A stretch of 64,000 nucleotides of DNA from Bradyrhizobium acaciae (GCF_020889785.1 NZ_JACMYK010000010.1:1-64000); one strand, 5' to 3'; positions 45,923 through 55,252 are shown, numbered from the stretch's first letter. Numbers and translations are program-made. The notes: generated by a model from the letters alone, not told the origin.

Positions 45923-47521
45923 ATGGCTGCGGCGTCGGAGAAGGACCCGGCGCGGTGGCGTCGTCCCTTCATCGCGTGGCTGGAGGGGATCGAGACCGGG
46001 TGGTCGATCCCGCTGCTGCTCACCCTCTTTGTCGCGATCTGGACTGCGTATCTCGTCATCGCCTATCTCGGCGCCGGCCTCCATCCCGACGTGCTCGAGA
46101 CCTGGACGCTCGGCCGCCAGCTCGCTTGGGGATACCCCAAGCATCCGCCGTTGATGGGCTGGATCACGCGGGGATGGACCGCGCTCTTCCCGCTGACCGA
46201 TTGGTCGCTGCAACTGATGGCGATGGTCAACGCCGGCGTGGCGCTGTGGGCGGTCGACCTGATCTCGCGCCGCTTCGTCCGCGGCGAGAAGCGGGTGATC
46301 ATCCTGCTGCTGTCGATGCTGCTGCCGGTCTACCAATTCCACGCCCAGCGGTTCAACGCTAACACGGTGCTGCTGGCGGTCTGGCCGCTGGCGACCTACT
46401 GCTTCCTGCGCGCGTTCGAGGCGCCAAGGCAGCCCGGCTGGGCGATCGCAGCCGGCGCCGTCTGCGCGATCGCCATGCTCGGCAAATATTATTCGATCTT
46501 CCTGATCGCGAGCTTCGTCTTCGCGGCCGTGCTGCATCCGGATCGCTGGCGCTATCTGCTGTCGGCCTCGCCCTGGATCTCGACGCTGGCCGGCATGCTC
46601 GTGCTCGGCCCGCATCTGCACTGGCTCGCCACGACCGGCGCGACGACGTTCGACTATGCGCTGGCGCATGCCGGCACCGGTCATGTCGCCGCGCTATGGG
46701 AAGTCTCCTACTTCATCATGGGGCTGATCGCGGCGCTCTCGGTCGCGGCGGTCACCTGGGTGTTCATTGCCGGCCCGCGGCTGGCGCAGCTGCCGACGGA
46801 TTTTCGCACGATCAACCCAAGGCTCCGTCTGCTGCTGCTGGTCGCGATCGGCACCATCGTGTTTCCGGCGATCGTCTCGCTTGCGGTCGGCACCGACCTG
46901 CCCTCGCTCTGGGCGGTGCAGGGTCTTTTCCTGTTCATCGTTCTGATCGTGTGCGCAACGAGCTACCCGATCGAACGCTTCTACACGGTCAACCTGACCG
47001 TCATGGTGGCGGGTTTCGCCATTCTCGCGGTCACTGTCGGCGCTCCGCTCCATGCCCTCTATCGCAATGTCTACGGCTATGAAGAGGGCCGCGGCTTCTA
47101 TCATGCAATCGCGACCGAGCTGACCGCGCGATGGCGCGACGCCGCCGGAACGCCGCTCGTCGCCGTCAGCGGCGACGACGCGCTCGCCTTCGCTACGGCC
47201 TTCTACAGTCCGGATCATCCGTTCTATGCCCGGCCGTTTGCCTATCAGTACACCTGGGGCTTGCCGCGCAAGACCACGCTCGATCGCGGTTGGGCCGCGC
47301 TGTGCTTCGCCGATCAGCTGGATTGCCTGAGCTGGATGGAGCGCACGACATTGCGCGCAGCGGATGTCATTCGCTCCGAGTTCGACGCCCCGGCGACCTT
47401 GCTGGGCAGGCTCGGCCATACACGGCGGGTGGTGATGCTGCTCGTGCCGCCCACCCGCGAACCACCCGCCATGCACCCCGACGTCGAGGAGTTCAGCTCG
47501 AACCGCCGCCCGCGCATTTGA
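45923..47521 (+). CDS. Glycosyltransferase family 39-type membrane protein
   Basis: This encodes 532 residues from ATG 45923. About ten to twelve membrane helices follow an N-terminal IPLLLTLFVAIWTAYLVIAYLG. The first periplasmic loop contains HPDVLETWTLGRQLAWGYPKHP, with the acidic position expected of GT39/ArnT-type (PMT_2) transferases that use polyprenyl-phosphate sugars. Then GWSLQLMAMVNAGVALWAVD, and a C-terminal periplasmic domain. It may modify lipid A or another envelope glycan. The donor and acceptor are unknown. Confidence 0.8.
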   Translation: MAAASEKDPARWRRPFIAWLEGIETGWSIPLLLTLFVAIWTAYLVIAYLGAGLHPDVLETWTLGRQLAWGYPKHPPLMGWITRGWTALFPLTDWSLQLMAMVNAGVALWAVDLISRRFVRGEKRVIILLLSMLLPVYQFHAQRFNANTVLLAVWPLATYCFLRAFEAPRQPGWAIAAGAVCAIAMLGKYYSIFLIASFVFAAVLHPDRWRYLLSASPWISTLAGMLVLGPHLHWLATTGATTFDYALAHAGTGHVAALWEVSYFIMGLIAALSVAAVTWVFIAGPRLAQLPTDFRTINPRLRLLLLVAIGTIVFPAIVSLAVGTDLPSLWAVQGLFLFIVLIVCATSYPIERFYTVNLTVMVAGFAILAVTVGAPLHALYRNVYGYEEGRGFYHAIATELTARWRDAAGTPLVAVSGDDALAFATAFYSPDHPFYARPFAYQYTWGLPRKTTLDRGWAALCFADQLDCLSWMERTTLRAADVIRSEFDAPATLLGRLGHTRRVVMLLVPPTREPPAMHPDVEEFSSNRRPRI

Positions 47522-47561
47522 TCAGAACGTGGCCCATGCGTGAGCGTGGCCAAGGGGTTCG

Positions 47562-48509
47562 CTACGCCGCCTTCGCCCTGGTGCCGCGCGGCAGGCCGGC
47601 GCGGGCGAGGCCGCCATAGAGCTGTTCGTTCGGCATCTCGGATTTCAGGATCGCACGCACCTCGACCAGGCGGTCGAGGTCGATGCCGGTCGGAAATCCC
47701 TTGCTCTCGCAGAGGAAGACGAGGTCCTCGAACACGACATTGCCGGTGGCGCCCGGCGCGAACGGGCAGCCACCGAGGCCACCGAGCGAGCCGTCGAGCA
47801 CGCGGGCACCTTCATCGAGCGCCGCGGAGGCATTGGCGATGCCCATGCCGCGGGTGTCGTGCAGATGCACGCAGACCGGCTTCGATCCCGCGATCTTCAC
47901 CGCGCCCCGCGTCAGCTCGCCGACCTGCTTCGGCCCGGCATAGCCGACGGTATCGGCGATCGCGACCATGTCGACGCCGACCTCGTAGAGCTTCTCGGTG
48001 AGGCGCAGCACCTCGTTCGGATCGACCGCACCCACGATCGAGCAGCCCAGCCCCATCGAGATCGCGGCATTGACCAGCGGCTTGTGCGCGCTGGCGTCGC
48101 GCAGCTCGCAGAGGCGCTTGATGTTATCGATCGCGGATTCGCGCGAGCGGTTGGCATTGGCCTGGCTGTGCTCCTCGGTCGCCGACACCACCGAGGCGAT
48201 CTCGGCGACGCCGGACGCCAGCGCCTCGTTGACGCCGCGCTCGTTCAGCGCCAGCGCGACGCCATGCGCGCCGGGCAGCGCGGCGATGGTGGCGACGATC
48301 TCGCGGACATCGACGAATTGCGGGAAGGTCTTGGCCGGAAGGAACGAGCCGACCTCGAAATGCCGCACGCGCGCGGCATATTCGTCGCGAATCCAGCGCT
48401 GCTTCGCCGCGGTGGACGGGAACGTCTTCACCAGCTGCAGGCCGTCGCGCAGACCGACTTCGCGCAGGCTCACTCTGTCATTGGGATAGATATCGTGGAC
48501 GCGGGTCAT
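47562..48509 (-). CDS. Hydroxymethylglutaryl-CoA lyase family protein
   Basis: This 315-residue TIM-barrel lyase of the HMGL-like group shows VSLREVGLRDGLQLV (metal Asp and catalytic Arg), HFEVGSFLPAKTFPQ, VHLHDTRGMGIANASAAL (metal His pair) and the cysteine loop GSLGGLGGCPFAPGATGN. Known members split 3-hydroxy-3-methylglutaryl-CoA, citramalyl-CoA-like or related tertiary hydroxyacyl-CoAs. The CoA-transferase gene lies 7 bases upstream, so CoA activation followed by cleavage is implied. It lies divergent to lysR. Confidence 0.9.
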   Translation of the reverse strand: MTRVHDIYPNDRVSLREVGLRDGLQLVKTFPSTAAKQRWIRDEYAARVRHFEVGSFLPAKTFPQFVDVREIVATIAALPGAHGVALALNERGVNEALASGVAEIASVVSATEEHSQANANRSRESAIDNIKRLCELRDASAHKPLVNAAISMGLGCSIVGAVDPNEVLRLTEKLYEVGVDMVAIADTVGYAGPKQVGELTRGAVKIAGSKPVCVHLHDTRGMGIANASAALDEGARVLDGSLGGLGGCPFAPGATGNVVFEDLVFLCESKGFPTGIDLDRLVEVRAILKSEMPNEQLYGGLARAGLPRGTRAKAA

Positions 48510-48516
48510 GTCAGCC

Positions 48517-49689
48517 TCACGCAGCGTTTCCGGTTGATGAAGTCTTCTGTTGTCGTGCGAGCTCGGCGCGCACCGCCTCGGTATCGGCGCCAAGCACCGG
48601 CACTTTCAGGCCTTCGCCGATATTGTGGCCGTTCCATTCGAGCGGCAGCGCGGGAACGCGGAACGGCCTGCCGTCGGCATTGACGTTGTGAACGAGGCCG
48701 CCGGGTCGCAGCACATGCGGATCCCTGAGCAGATCCTCCGGCCGGTTGATCGGCGAGAAGCAGATGTTGAGCGCGTCGAGCCTGGCCGAGAGGTCGGCCA
48801 CGTTCCAGCCTTTGATCACCTCGGCGACGCGCGGGATGATCCGGTCGCGCGCCATGATGCGGTCCGTCGTCGAGCGCAACGTCGGATCGTCGGCGAATTC
48901 CGTCAGACCGAACTCGCGGCAGAAGCTCTGCCAATGGCCTTCGGTGACGACGCCGATGAAGATGCGATCGCCGCCGGCGGCATCGAAGATGTCGTAGATC
49001 GGCCAGGCATGCTCGCGCTCCGGCATCGAGCGCGGCTTGCGTCCGGTCATCTCGTACTCGACCATGTGCTGGGCGACCAGGAACAGGCAGTTCTCGAACA
49101 GGCCGATGCGGATCTCGGCGCCGGTCTGGTTGCCGCCGCGCTTCTGATAGAGCGCGGCGAGAATCGAGATCACCCCGAACATGCCGCCCATGATGTCGTT
49201 GGCGGAGGAGCCGACGCGTTGCGGCTTGTCGCGTGTGCCGGTCATCGCGGCGAGCCCCGACATCATCTGCACGACCTCGTCGAGCGCCGGGCGATGATCG
49301 TAGGGCCCGGAGAGGAAGCCCTTGTGGCCGGCGATGATCAGATGCGGATATTTCGCGCGCAGCTCGTCGGCGCCGAGCCCCTGCTTGTCGAGCTGGCCAT
49401 CGCGAAAGTTCTCCAGAAACACGTCGGCACCGGCGAGCAGCCGATGCATCGTGTCGCGGTCCTCGGACTTGGCGAAATCCAGCACGACGCTGCGCTTGCC
49501 GCGGTTGAACAGCGGAAAGAACGAGACGCCCATGCCGCCGAGCGAGCGGGTCTTGTCGCCTGCGGGGGGTTCGACCTTGATCACCTCGGCGCCGAGTTGC
49601 GCCAGGATCATCCCGCAGGTCGGCCCCATCACCATGTGGGTCATCTCGACGACCCTCACGCCCTCCAGCGGCAGTCCGCTCCCGGTCAT
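48517..49689 (-). CDS. CaiB/BaiF family CoA-transferase
   Basis: This 390-residue class III CoA-transferase shows GVRVVEMTHMVMGPTCGMIL, GAEVIKVEPPAGDKTR, LDFAKSEDRDTMHRLL, VFLENFRDGQLDK and the catalytic Asp region (ANDIMGGMFGVISILAAL). It moves CoA between carboxylic acids. It leads the two-gene operon with the HMGL-like lyase. Upstream at 49823-49837 lies a candidate LysR site, and a repeat (H) at 49723-49771 sits between that and the start. No specific acid can be named. Confidence 0.9.
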   Translation of the reverse strand: MTGSGLPLEGVRVVEMTHMVMGPTCGMILAQLGAEVIKVEPPAGDKTRSLGGMGVSFFPLFNRGKRSVVLDFAKSEDRDTMHRLLAGADVFLENFRDGQLDKQGLGADELRAKYPHLIIAGHKGFLSGPYDHRPALDEVVQMMSGLAAMTGTRDKPQRVGSSANDIMGGMFGVISILAALYQKRGGNQTGAEIRIGLFENCLFLVAQHMVEYEMTGRKPRSMPEREHAWPIYDIFDAAGGDRIFIGVVTEGHWQSFCREFGLTEFADDPTLRSTTDRIMARDRIIPRVAEVIKGWNVADLSARLDALNICFSPINRPEDLLRDPHVLRPGGLVHNVNADGRPFRVPALPLEWNGHNIGEGLKVPVLGADTEAVRAELARQQKTSSTGNAA

Positions 49690-49722
49690 CGGTTTCTCCG
49701 TGCTCTACGCGCTCTTGTTCAG

Positions 49723-49771
49723 ACGCGTTTTCTTCAAGCGAACCGGTACCCGCTTCGCTCGAAAACGCTTT
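49723..49771. repeat. Palindromic repeat family H
   Basis: GACGCGTTTTCTTCAAGCGA at the left pairs with TCGCTCGAAAACGC at the right, with ACCGGTACC at the centre. It matches the partial copy at 43107-43140 and a fragment at 52321-52346. It lies in the CoA-transferase leader. Confidence 0.75.
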
Positions 49772-49822
49772 GTGACTGGCGCAGGTTAGGCTTCCGCACG
49801 CTATCTGAAAAATATAATCTGT

Positions 49823-49837
49823 CGAATAGTGCATTCG
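49823..49837. promoter_or_regulatory. Putative LysR site A
   Basis: CGAATAGTGCATTCG conforms to CGAA-N7-TTCG, within a T-N11-A-like frame, 23 bases ahead of the lysR start and upstream of the divergent CoA-transferase gene. The same pattern recurs downstream of lysR at 50796-50810. Confidence 0.6.
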
Positions 49838-49859
49838 TCGTTCTAGAACGCTGAACCCC

Positions 49860-50783
49860 ATGGATTCGCGCCAGCTTCGCTATTTCATCGCGGTATACGA
49901 GCAGCGCAACCTGTCGCGGGCGGCGGATCAGGCCAATGTCGCGCAGTCCGCGCTGAGCCACCACATCGCCAATCTCGAAGCGGAGTTCGCCACGCCGCTG
50001 TTCGAGCGCAAGCCGCGCGGCATGGAACCGACCGCGGCGGGCGAGCGGCTCTATGAGCATGCCCGCATCATCCTGCGCGCGATGGCGGCGGCCGAACGCG
50101 AGATCAAGGAGGGCGGCAGCGAGATCGCCGGCGACATCTCGATCGGCATGGCCAATTCCGGCATGAAGGCGATCGGCGTGCCGCTGATGCGGACCGTGCT
50201 GACGAAATATCCGAACCTGAAGCTGTCGCTGACCGAGAGCCTGTCCGGCGCGACGCTGCTGCACCTGATGAGCTCCGAGGTCGATCTGGCGCTGGTCTAC
50301 AATCCGCCGTCGGAAAAGGACCTGATCGCCGAACCGGTGCTGGAGGAGCAGATGTTCTGCGTCGGCACCGAGAAGCTTGTCGGCAAGAAAGCGCCGATCA
50401 CCTTCGAGGAAGTGGCGCAGCTGCCGCTGATCCTGCTGCGGCACGGGCTATCGGCGCGTGCATTGCTGGATGACCCCGTGCCGCTGAAGCGGCTCGAGGC
50501 CAATGCCATCATGCATCTCAATTCGACCAGCGGCATGATCGGCGCGCTGACCGCGGGCCTCGGCTGCACGATCGCGACGACGCACTTCGTCAGTGAGCCG
50601 CTCAAAGCACGGCTGCTGGTCGCGCGCGAAGTGATCGAGCCCAAACTGACCCGCACGCTCTATCTTTGCCGCCTGCGCAACCGCCCGATGACCTACGTCA
50701 TGGAGGAAATGTGCCGCCTGATCCGCGCCCTGATCGCAGACCAGGTCGGCCGCGGCGCCTGGGAGGCAACCCTTTTGATCTGA
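49860..50783 (+). CDS. LysR family transcriptional regulator
   Basis: This encodes 307 residues: an N-terminal helix-turn-helix (MDSRQLRYFIAVYEQRNLSR, ANVAQSALSHHIANLEAEFA) and a periplasmic-binding-like effector domain. It lies between the divergent CoA-transferase/lyase operon and a co-directional MFS gene. Matching CGAA-N7-TTCG sites on both sides indicate that it controls both and itself. The N-terminal HTH QSALSHHI is of the CysB/CbbR type. Confidence 0.92.
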   Translation: MDSRQLRYFIAVYEQRNLSRAADQANVAQSALSHHIANLEAEFATPLFERKPRGMEPTAAGERLYEHARIILRAMAAAEREIKEGGSEIAGDISIGMANSGMKAIGVPLMRTVLTKYPNLKLSLTESLSGATLLHLMSSEVDLALVYNPPSEKDLIAEPVLEEQMFCVGTEKLVGKKAPITFEEVAQLPLILLRHGLSARALLDDPVPLKRLEANAIMHLNSTSGMIGALTAGLGCTIATTHFVSEPLKARLLVAREVIEPKLTRTLYLCRLRNRPMTYVMEEMCRLIRALIADQVGRGAWEATLLI

Positions 50784-50795
50784 GATCGAAAATAT

Positions 50796-50810
50796 CGAAC
50801 GATTGCTTCG
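50796..50810. promoter_or_regulatory. Putative LysR site B
   Basis: CGAACGATTGCTTCG has the same CGAA-N7-TTCG pattern as site A. Here the arms extend to ATATCGAA and TTCGATAT (50792-50814), a perfect 8-base inverted repeat with a 7-base spacer. It lies 13 bases after the lysR stop and about 99 bases ahead of the MFS start. Confidence 0.7.
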
Positions 50811-50908
50811 ATATGTTCGTCTGGATTTCTGGCTTGCGGCTGCCAAACATGCACAACCGGCACGCCTTCGCAAGAAAGGCGGCCGTTGGACCACACGGGA
50901 GGACCATC

Positions 50909-52321
50909 ATGAGCGCCGTCGAACTCGGCTCGGTTGCCGATCGCGTCAACACGACAAGCGGACCGGACCAGATTTCGCGACGGCTCGAGGTACTGCCGGC
51001 GTCCGGCTATGTCTGGCGGCTGGTGATCCTGCTCTCGCTCGGCGGCTGCTTCGAAATCTACGACCTGTTCTTCACCGGCTATATCGCGCCGGGCCTCGCC
51101 CGCAGCGGGCTGATGACCACGACGACGCAGGCGTTCTTCGGCTTCTCCGGCATCGGCGCTTTCGTCGCGGCGACCTTCGCCGGCCTGTTCATCGGCACCT
51201 TCTGCCTCGGCTTCCTCGCCGATCGCTACGGGCGCAAGGCCGTCTTCACCTGGTCGCTGCTGTTCTACAGCGCGGCGTCGGTGATCATGGCGTGCCAGAC
51301 CACACCCGGCGGCCTGCTGCTGTGGCGCTTCATTGCCGGAATCGGGATCGGCATCGAGGTCATCACCATCGACGCCTACATCACCGAGCTGGTGCCGAGC
51401 TGGATGCGCGGCCGGGCCTTTGCGATCAACCAGGCCGTGATGCTGTCGGCGGTGCCGATCGTTGCCGCGCTGTCGTGGTGGCTGGTGCCGCTCACGCCTT
51501 ACGGCATCGACGGCTGGCGCTGGGTGGTGCTGATCGGGGCCGCCGCGAGCATGATCATCTGGGTGCTTCGACTCTACGTGCCGGAAAGCCCGCTCTGGCT
51601 CGCCCGGCATGGCCGCGTCGCCCAGGCCGAGACAATCATGCGGACGCTCGAGGCCGCATCGGGTACGGCCGCATCGCGCCCTGCCCCGACTGCCACGATG
51701 GCACCGGCACGCGCACCGGTTGAAACCGGCTATGCCGACCTGTTCCGGCCGCCCTACGCCTCGCTCGTCGTGCTCTTCATGATCTTCAATCTGTGCCAGG
51801 CATTCGGCGTCTACGGCTTTTCCAACTGGGTCCCGGCGCTGCTGGTCGAGAAGGGCATCAACGTCACCAAGAGCCTGCAATATTCCTTCATCATCGCCTT
51901 CGCCTATCCGCTCGCGCCGCTGCTGGCCGCAACCTTCGCCGATCGCTTCGAGCGCAAATGGATCATCTGCGGCGCGGCGGTCGCGATCTCGGTGTTCGGC
52001 CTGGCCTTCTCGCAGCTTACGGAGCCGGTGCTGCTGATCTTGAGCGGCGTGCTGGTGACGGGCGCCAACATGACGCTGTCCTACGCCTATCACGCCTACC
52101 AGACCGAGGTGTTCCCGACCGCGATCCGGGCGCGCGCGGCCGGGCTGGTCTATTCGATGAGCCGGCTCAGCGCGACCTTCTCCGGTTTCATCGTGGCGTT
52201 CATGTTGCGAGAGGCCGGCGTCAGCGGCGTGTTCGGCCTGATCACCGCGGCGATGGTCGTCGTGATCATTGCTATCGGTGTCTGGGGACCTGAAGTCCGC
52301 GGCAAGCCGCTCGACGCCTAG
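50909..52321 (+). CDS. MFS transporter (metabolite:H+ symporter type)
   Basis: This encodes 470 residues from ATG 50909 with GGGAGGA upstream. Twelve helices are present. The sugar-porter/aromatic acid family signs are the loop FLADRYGRKAVFTW between helices 2 and 3, IGIGIEVITIDAYITELVP after helix 4, and the later loop FADRFERKW. The acidic YDLFFTGYIAPGLA in helix 1 is typical of MFS anion symporters (AAHS type). With the lysR and CoA-enzymes it probably imports the carboxylic acid degraded by them. Confidence 0.88.
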   Translation: MSAVELGSVADRVNTTSGPDQISRRLEVLPASGYVWRLVILLSLGGCFEIYDLFFTGYIAPGLARSGLMTTTTQAFFGFSGIGAFVAATFAGLFIGTFCLGFLADRYGRKAVFTWSLLFYSAASVIMACQTTPGGLLLWRFIAGIGIGIEVITIDAYITELVPSWMRGRAFAINQAVMLSAVPIVAALSWWLVPLTPYGIDGWRWVVLIGAAASMIIWVLRLYVPESPLWLARHGRVAQAETIMRTLEAASGTAASRPAPTATMAPARAPVETGYADLFRPPYASLVVLFMIFNLCQAFGVYGFSNWVPALLVEKGINVTKSLQYSFIIAFAYPLAPLLAATFADRFERKWIICGAAVAISVFGLAFSQLTEPVLLILSGVLVTGANMTLSYAYHAYQTEVFPTAIRARAAGLVYSMSRLSATFSGFIVAFMLREAGVSGVFGLITAAMVVVIIAIGVWGPEVRGKPLDA

Positions 52322-52424
52322 AGCAGTCCGCTCGAAAACGCTCTCACCACGACACACGCGGCACTTGCCGAAGCCATATTGGGTGGCTACCTCTCGCACG
52401 TCAATTTGCAGAGGTAACCCGGTC

Positions 52425-53177
52425 ATGTTGAACGCCGCCGTCAAGGCGCTTTCGCAAATCCTGTCGCCGCCGATGCGCACGATCCTGTGGCGCTCGATCG
52501 GGCTTGCGCTGGTCTTGATCACCGTGCTGGCGATCGGGCTGCAGCGGCTGCTCAGCTGGTTTGCCGACACCGGTGAGATCTGGGCCGAAGGCATGCTCGG
52601 CCCCAACTTCCATTCCACGCTGCACGTGCTGTCCTGGATCATCTCGATCTCGGCCGGCCTCGGCGTCGTGCTCGGCGGCATCTTCCTGATGCCCGCGATC
52701 ACCTCGCTGATGGCGAGCCTGTTCGTCGACGACGTCGCCGACCATGTCGAGCGCGAGCACTATCCCGCCGACCATCCCGGCACGGCGCTGCCGGTCACGC
52801 TCGCGACCATCGAGGGCGTCAAGACGGCGCTGCTGACCATCCTGGTCTATGTGGTCGCGCTGCCGTTCGTGCTGTTCGCAGGTGCAGGCTTCATCATCTT
52901 CTTCATCGCGACCGCCTGGCTGCTCGGCCGCGAATATTTCGAGCTCGCGGCGATGCGGTTCCGCTCGCCTGATGATGCCAAGGCGATGCGCAAGGAGAAC
53001 GCGGCGACCGTGTTCACGGCCGGCCTGTTCATCGCGGCCTTCGTCTCGATCCCGATCGTCAATCTGGCGACGCCGCTGTTCGGCATGGCCTTCATGGTGC
53101 ACATGTACAAGCGGCTGTCGGGCCCGCGCCGCGAATTGATCGAGCCGGCGCGACGCAGCAACGTCTCCTCAATCTAG
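52425..53177 (+). CDS. CysZ/EI24-like membrane protein
   Basis: This encodes 250 residues from ATG 52425 after GAGGTAAC. The membrane helices and the pattern LFVDDVADHVEREHYPADHPGTALPV with ATIEGVKTALLTILVYVVALP, AWLLGREYFELAAMRF, LFGMAFMVHMYKRLSG belong to the CysZ/EI24 family, known for sulfate uptake in enterobacteria. Alphaproteobacterial copies are often longer and of unknown substrate. The neighbouring upstream repeat H fragment starts at 52321. Confidence 0.85.
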   Translation: MLNAAVKALSQILSPPMRTILWRSIGLALVLITVLAIGLQRLLSWFADTGEIWAEGMLGPNFHSTLHVLSWIISISAGLGVVLGGIFLMPAITSLMASLFVDDVADHVEREHYPADHPGTALPVTLATIEGVKTALLTILVYVVALPFVLFAGAGFIIFFIATAWLLGREYFELAAMRFRSPDDAKAMRKENAATVFTAGLFIAAFVSIPIVNLATPLFGMAFMVHMYKRLSGPRRELIEPARRSNVSSI

Positions 53178-54743
53178 CTCGCATTCCCGCGGTACCTCGA
53201 GCGATGCCGGCACCCGGTCGCGTGCGAACGGCACCAGGAGCAATCCTGCGATCGCCACGCAGGCGAGCATCGCCCATGCCTCGTTGACGGTGAGTGCAAG
53301 CGACGCCCGCTCGACCAGCGGCCGGATGAACGCCACCGTGGCATCGTCCGGCGGACCCGGCGGCCGGTTGATCAGCAACATCGGATCGAGCCCGATCGCC
53401 TGCGCCGCGGTGATATCGCCTGCCAGCAGGCGTGCACGAAAATCCTCGCCATAGATCGGGCTTCGGCCGTAGAGGATGGTATCGATCAAGGCGATCCCGA
53501 TCGCGCCACCCAGATTGCGCATCAGGTTGAACAGTCCGCTGGCGTCGGCAACCTCCGCCTCCGGCAAGTTGCCTAACGCAATGCGCGTCGGCGGCAGCAG
53601 GCAGAACATGATCGCGACGCCGCGCATGACCTGCGGCCCGAACATCTCGCCGAAATCCGCGGTGCGCGGTTGAAAGGCACTGAGGCCGAGACCGAACGCG
53701 AACAAGGCGAAGCCGGCCGCGGTCAGCAGACGCGCGCCGACGCGACTTTCGAGGATTGCCGCCAGCGGCGCGGCGACGAACTGGGCAACCCCGGTGACCA
53801 GCATGATGGTGCCGATCTCGAAGGCGTCATGGCGGCGGACGAAGCCGAGGAAGACCGGCATCAGATAGGTCGATCCATACAGGCCGATGCCGAGGCAAAA
53901 GCTCAAGCCACAACCGATCGCGAACGAACGCCGCCTGAACAGGGTCAATCGCGCGATCGGATGCGTCACGCGGAGCGTGCGCCGGATCAGCAGCGCCATC
54001 CCGACGATGCTTCCGACCAGCAAGCTCAGGCATAGCATCGAAAGCCAGCCGCGCTGCGGCGCTTCCTTCAGGCCGATCATGAAGCTTGCGAGCGCGGCCG
54101 CGAGCAGGACGAGCGAGCATTTGTCGAGTCTCGACAACGCGTGGAGATGCACGCCCTCTCTCGGCAGCAGCGACGGCGTGACCGTGGCCGCAATCGCCCC
54201 CGGGACCACATTGATCAGGAACAGCCACGGCCACGACCAGGTTTGCGTGATCCAGCCGCCGACCACGGGTCCGACGGTCGGTGCCAGCACCGCGACGACG
54301 CCGCCGATCGTGGTGGCCACCGCATGACGGCGCACCGGAAACAGCGTGAACACGGCAGAGAACACCGCGGGGATCAGGACGCCGCCGGAGAATCCCTGCA
54401 GCACGCGAAACACCAGCAGCACGGCAAAGCCGCCGCTGAAAGCGCAGCCGATCGACGCGATCGTGAACAGGCTCACGGCAACGACGAACAGCCATCGCAA
54501 CGACAGCACATGCGTAAACAGTCCGGTCAGCGGGATCGCGATCACCTCCGCGATCAGATAGGCGGTCTGGATCCAGCTCATCGCCGAAGGCGAGATCGCC
54601 AGCGCATGCTGGATCGTCGGCAACGAGGTCGCAACCACCTGGATGTCGAGGATCGCCATGAACATGCCGAGGCACATCAGGAGGAAGCCGGCCCAGGTCG
54701 CGGCCGATGGACTGTCGGTTCGATGCTCCGCCCGGTCGCTCAT
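53169..54743 (-). CDS. DHA2-family MFS multidrug exporter
   Basis: This 524-residue protein has 14 predicted helices, including MCLGMFMAILDIQVVATSLP (the DHA2 helix-1 motif), WIQTAYLIAEVIAIPLTG, RVLQGFSGGVLIPAVFS and GPVVGGWITQTWSWPWLFLIN. Its ATG overlaps the stop of the ICMT-like gene (ATGA), so it is made with the polyketide synthase and methyltransferase. I infer it exports the methylated polyketide or protects against it. It is convergent with the CysZ-like gene, overlapping by 9 bases. Confidence 0.9.
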   Translation of the reverse strand: MSDRAEHRTDSPSAATWAGFLLMCLGMFMAILDIQVVATSLPTIQHALAISPSAMSWIQTAYLIAEVIAIPLTGLFTHVLSLRWLFVVAVSLFTIASIGCAFSGGFAVLLVFRVLQGFSGGVLIPAVFSAVFTLFPVRRHAVATTIGGVVAVLAPTVGPVVGGWITQTWSWPWLFLINVVPGAIAATVTPSLLPREGVHLHALSRLDKCSLVLLAAALASFMIGLKEAPQRGWLSMLCLSLLVGSIVGMALLIRRTLRVTHPIARLTLFRRRSFAIGCGLSFCLGIGLYGSTYLMPVFLGFVRRHDAFEIGTIMLVTGVAQFVAAPLAAILESRVGARLLTAAGFALFAFGLGLSAFQPRTADFGEMFGPQVMRGVAIMFCLLPPTRIALGNLPEAEVADASGLFNLMRNLGGAIGIALIDTILYGRSPIYGEDFRARLLAGDITAAQAIGLDPMLLINRPPGPPDDATVAFIRPLVERASLALTVNEAWAMLACVAIAGLLLVPFARDRVPASLEVPRECELD

Positions 54744-55252
54744 GGCGTGCTGATGCGCGGCCAGGCGGAAACCGAGAGGGCACGGGTCTCGGCACGAATT
54801 CGGACTGCAAGCACCGCGAGATTCAGCACGGTGAAGATCAGCGCCAACGCCGGCAGATGCAGCGCGAGCGGCAGCAGCGCGATTTCACCGACGACGACGG
54901 CATAGTTCGGATGCGGGAAATATCGATATGGCCCGGATGCCACCAGCGGCGCGCCCGCCAGCACGATGATCCGCGTGGTCCATCGCGGCCCGAGCGCGGC
55001 CAAGATCCACAGCCGCAAGCCTTGCAGCACCAGAAAAGCCGCCAGCGCAGCCAGGTTGACGTCCTGGTCGCGGCCGAAGATCCACAGCGCGATCAGCCAG
55101 CCGGCGTGAACCAGCACAATGAGCGGGTAGTGATCGGCGCCGACCTCGATCGCGCCCTGCGCCAGGAGCCGCGCCGTGTTGCGGCGTGACAGCACGAGCT
55201 CGCCGAGACGTTGCAGCGTGACCAGCGCAAGGATGACCGAAGCGAAGCTCAT
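54740..55252 (-). CDS. ICMT-family (isoprenylcysteine carboxyl methyltransferase-like) methyltransferase
   Basis: This 170-residue membrane protein has the ICMT/PEMT-type SAM-binding end: GPYRYFPHPNYAVVVGEI and VRIRAETRALS, where the YxxHPNY and RxxxE motifs are characteristic. In Bacillus, BpsB of this family methylates alkylpyrones made by the neighbouring type III polyketide synthase. Here the start overlaps the synthase stop (ATGA), the same partnership. Membrane residence fits a hydrophobic alkyl substrate. Confidence 0.87.
   Translation of the reverse strand: MSFASVILALVTLQRLGELVLSRRNTARLLAQGAIEVGADHYPLIVLVHAGWLIALWIFGRDQDVNLAALAAFLVLQGLRLWILAALGPRWTTRIIVLAGAPLVASGPYRYFPHPNYAVVVGEIALLPLALHLPALALIFTVLNLAVLAVRIRAETRALSVSAWPRISTP

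Noticed and set aside
50693..52702. 669-codon minus-strand frame over lysR, MFS and CysZ-like genes
   Set aside because: It spans three recognised genes in antisense and their intergenic regions. It has no domains.
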